The notes under the pieces: generated by a model
What the model was told of the DNA's origin: nothing
The model's input: the letters and a program-made list of their open reading frames with translations, nothing else
The model's database searches: none
Position numbers and translations under genes: made by a program
Shown: piece by piece, positions 6,301-7,961 of the stretch
How the letters are laid out: every line of letters begins with the position of its first letter
Position numbering within the stretch: position 1 is the stretch's first letter
DNA from: Pseudomonadota bacterium
Lineage (GTDB): Bacteria; Pseudomonadota; Gammaproteobacteria; Burkholderiales; Gallionellaceae
Direction: 5' to 3'
DNA: 7,961 nt
Assembly (NCBI GenBank): GCA_021783525.1
Contig: JAJXTT010000066.1
Coordinates: 1-7,961 of the forward strand

Positions 6301-6557
6301 GCAGGATCCCATGTGCTCCTTGCCGATCCGGATCGGACGGCGTCAGAAGCATGACCCGATCTCCGATACCCATATAGCTGAAACGCCATCAGGCATTGAT
6401 CTGCAGTTGTTGGTGCTGTCGAGCCCGATGCAGAATTTCTTTGGGATGGATTACTACGGCAATGCGGCACTTAATGTAGAATTGGCGTGATGATCCGGGA
6501 CGGGCGGTTGGATTCATTTCATTTACTATCGATCAGAAAAAATATCCGGGAGCAGGG
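6301..6557 (+). other. Intergenic region between chemoreceptor and small-gene/receptor pair
   Basis: A 257-base gap. It holds a 14-base perfect palindrome CCGATCCGGATCGG (6323-6336), 22 bases after the receptor stop codon and without a T-run. It also holds a weak sigma-28-like box TCCGATAC (6362-6369) whose -35 match is poor. A 59-codon open frame runs from ATG 6311 to 6490, with a weak AGGA upstream; its product (ending GMDYYGNAALNVELA) resembles no family I know, and I regard it as doubtful. The AT-rich stretch 6513-6545 before the next gene probably contains that gene's promoter, but I cannot fix -35 and -10 boxes. Confidence 0.4.
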
Positions 6558-6836
6558 ATGGGAAGCTCGAATGACAATACGCCTTTCACTCCAAATCAGT
6601 CATGGAGACTTGCAGATAACGTGGATTTCATCGAGGCGCAATTTTCCCTCGGTGACTTCTGCCTGAATCACTTTCCCGAGAATCTGCAGTTTGCCCGCTC
6701 CATACAGAGCGCCGATTCAGTCGCCGGTCTCAAAACCGCACTCAAGCCGATCTTGCATTTGCTCTATACAGAGCGGAACGATCTCGCCGAAGAATTCACT
6801 TTGTTGATACACCAGATCAACCAGACGACGGATTAA
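6558..6836 (+). CDS. Hypothetical 92-aa protein coupled to a chemoreceptor gene
   Basis: Not recognised. The product is a small, acidic, soluble protein without signal peptide or membrane segment. Residues 1-18 are polar and probably flexible (MGSSNDNTPFTPNQSWRL). The rest looks mainly helical, with amphipathic stretches around FARSIQSADSVAGLKTALKPILHLLYTERNDLAEEF. It has two cysteine-free ends and a single Cys36. Coding status is supported by GGGAG (6548-6552) five bases before the ATG and by the tight 17-base spacing to the next chemoreceptor, which has its own AAAGGA site, so the two are probably cotranscribed. A role in chemotaxis, such as an adaptor or receptor partner, is inferred from position only. 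Confidence 0.65.
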   Translation: MGSSNDNTPFTPNQSWRLADNVDFIEAQFSLGDFCLNHFPENLQFARSIQSADSVAGLKTALKPILHLLYTERNDLAEEFTLLIHQINQTTD

Positions 6837-6853
6837 CCATAAAGGAACGACAT

Positions 6854-7961
6854 ATGGCAATGAGCTTTAAGACAAAAATCATCGGATCTGTCGTGGCACC
6901 GACGATCGTGCTGATCATTCTCGGCGCCGTAGCGCTGGCATTCAATGTCTACAATGAACAGAACAAGGCGGCGACGGAGAAAGTCGAATCCGACCTGAAT
7001 TCAGTGCAGCGACTGCTCCAGGAATCGGCTCGTTTGATGACAACGAAAACGACTGCCGCCATGAATATCCTGGAGGATATTTCCAGCGCGGCCGGGCCGG
7101 CATCGGCTGGAGATTCCCTGGTTATCGTACCCGGCGTGAGCGCGCCCAACATCTCCTTTGGCAAAGAGGCACAGGCCGGCAATTTCCGCATCGTGGACAA
7201 GGTCACCCAGCTTGCCGGCGGAACGGCAACGATCTTCTCCAAATCTGACGGCTCTTTTGTACGCATCACGACCAACGTCAAGAAACAGGATGGCTCCAGG
7301 GCTGTCGGCACCGTTCTGGACCCGGTGGGTCCCGCATTTGCGGCCATCATGGACAATCGGGCATATGAAGGCGTGGTCGATATTCTGGGCAATCCTTTTT
7401 TCACCATCTACAAGCCGATGACGGACAGCCAGAACAAATTGATCGGCATATATTACGTTGGTTATGAAGCGTCGCTCGGCAGTGTGGAAGCTGCGGTAGG
7501 ACAGGCAAGAATTCTGAAAACCGGCTTCCTGGCGTTGGTGGATGGCAAGGGCAAAGTCCGGTTCAGCACGCAAGGCGTCCCACCCGAACAGGCCGAAGCC
7601 ACCATCAAGTCTGTTCCTGCGGGATGGAATGTGGACTCGCGTGATGTTGCCGGCTGGGGCTACAAGGTGTACGCAGCCTACCCGAGATCCGAGTTGCGCG
7701 AAGGTGCCCTGACCACTGCCGCGATCATCATCGGCGGCGGCCTTGCGCTCGCCCTGATACTCAGCGTGCTGGTAGGATTGCTGATCGAATCCATGGTCGT
7801 GGCCCCTCTCGGCGGAGAGCCTTCACAGGCCAGTGCAGCAATGGCTGTCATCGCGGCCGGGAATCTGGACGTGGAGATCGGGCAGGCTCGTCCCGGAAGC
7901 TTGCTGAACAATCTCTCGCTGATGCAGGAAAAACTCCGCAACATCGTGAACGCCATCCACA
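6854..7961 (+). CDS. Methyl-accepting chemotaxis protein with periplasmic Cache domain, 3' end outside window
   Basis: At least 369 residues are visible and the frame is open at the window end. TM1 covers about residues 8-32. A periplasmic Cache_3-Cache_2-type sensor spans about 33-283 (GGTATIFSKSDGSFVRITTN, DGSRAVGTVLD, then a second lobe with GFLALVDGKGKVRFSTQG and WGYKVYAAYPRSEL). TM2 covers about 286-312. A HAMP domain follows with VVAPLGGEPSQASAAMAVIAAGNLDVEI (315-342), and the sequence stops before the signalling domain. The AAAGGA at 6841-6846, 7 bases from the ATG, supports this start; a second ATG two codons later is possible. The membrane-proximal Cache half is clearly related to the sensor of the receptor at 4642-6300 (shared ATIF, VRI-T, KK-DGSR-VGT-LD and IG-VG patterns), so the two are paralogues or share a transferred domain. 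It is predicted to sense a periplasmic ligand and signal through CheA. Assignment as a chemoreceptor rather than another Cache-HAMP protein rests on the domain style and the neighbour. Confidence 0.88.
   Translation, partial: MAMSFKTKIIGSVVAPTIVLIILGAVALAFNVYNEQNKAATEKVESDLNSVQRLLQESARLMTTKTTAAMNILEDISSAAGPASAGDSLVIVPGVSAPNISFGKEAQAGNFRIVDKVTQLAGGTATIFSKSDGSFVRITTNVKKQDGSRAVGTVLDPVGPAFAAIMDNRAYEGVVDILGNPFFTIYKPMTDSQNKLIGIYYVGYEASLGSVEAAVGQARILKTGFLALVDGKGKVRFSTQGVPPEQAEATIKSVPAGWNVDSRDVAGWGYKVYAAYPRSELREGALTTAAIIIGGGLALALILSVLVGLLIESMVVAPLGGEPSQASAAMAVIAAGNLDVEIGQARPGSLLNNLSLMQEKLRNIVNAIH

Noticed and set aside
6323..6336. 14-base palindrome after the first chemoreceptor considered as a terminator
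   Set aside because: As RNA it makes only a 5-bp stem with a CCGG loop, and no T-run follows.

Overview
The window looks like chromosomal DNA from a Betaproteobacterium, plausibly a Nitrosomonadales/Gallionellaceae- or Thiobacillus-like lineage. This is inferred from three things: a BtuM-type B12 permease beside btuB, a zapB-zapA-6S RNA-EVE gene order, and Cache-type chemoreceptors. No rRNA, tRNA, insertion sequence, phage gene or CRISPR array is visible. The window carries about six complete genes, one gene cut by the right edge and two structured RNAs.

Left block (about 1-3040, minus strand): a vitamin B12 uptake unit. Transcription starts from an extended -10 promoter near 3037, runs through a cobalamin riboswitch (about 2845-3012) and then btuB (874-2712), the TonB-dependent outer-membrane B12 receptor. 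After a terminator-like GC hairpin and a perfect 12-bp inverted repeat comes btuM (189-773), a small inner-membrane protein. It resembles the BtuM family of solitary ECF S-component-like B12 transporters and has a cysteine at residue 82, where the family has its cobalt-binding cysteine. BtuB would bring B12 across the outer membrane and BtuM across the inner membrane.

Middle block (about 3090-4330, plus strand): a housekeeping cell-division and regulatory-RNA cluster. A ZapB-like coiled-coil gene (3127-3327) overlaps zapA (3324-3632) by ATGA. Next come 6S RNA (ssrS, about 3634-3813), its terminator (3819-3842) and an EVE-domain protein (3861-4328). The divergent promoters of btuB and zapB share the short 3013-3126 gap.

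Right block (about 4535-7961, plus strand): chemotaxis. A sigma-28-like promoter (4535-4561) precedes a chemoreceptor (4642-6300). Its Cache-like sensor lies after both transmembrane helices and is therefore predicted to be cytoplasmic. After a 257-bp gap comes an unrecognised 92-aa gene (6558-6836). It is 17 bp upstream of a second chemoreceptor with a standard periplasmic Cache domain (6854 to beyond the window end). The two Cache domains are clearly related in sequence.

Most of the window is ordinary core genome. The points most worth a second look are the BtuM cysteine and the paired hairpins before btuM, the cytoplasmic-Cache receptor with its sigma-28 promoter, and the unknown small gene coupled to the second receptor.
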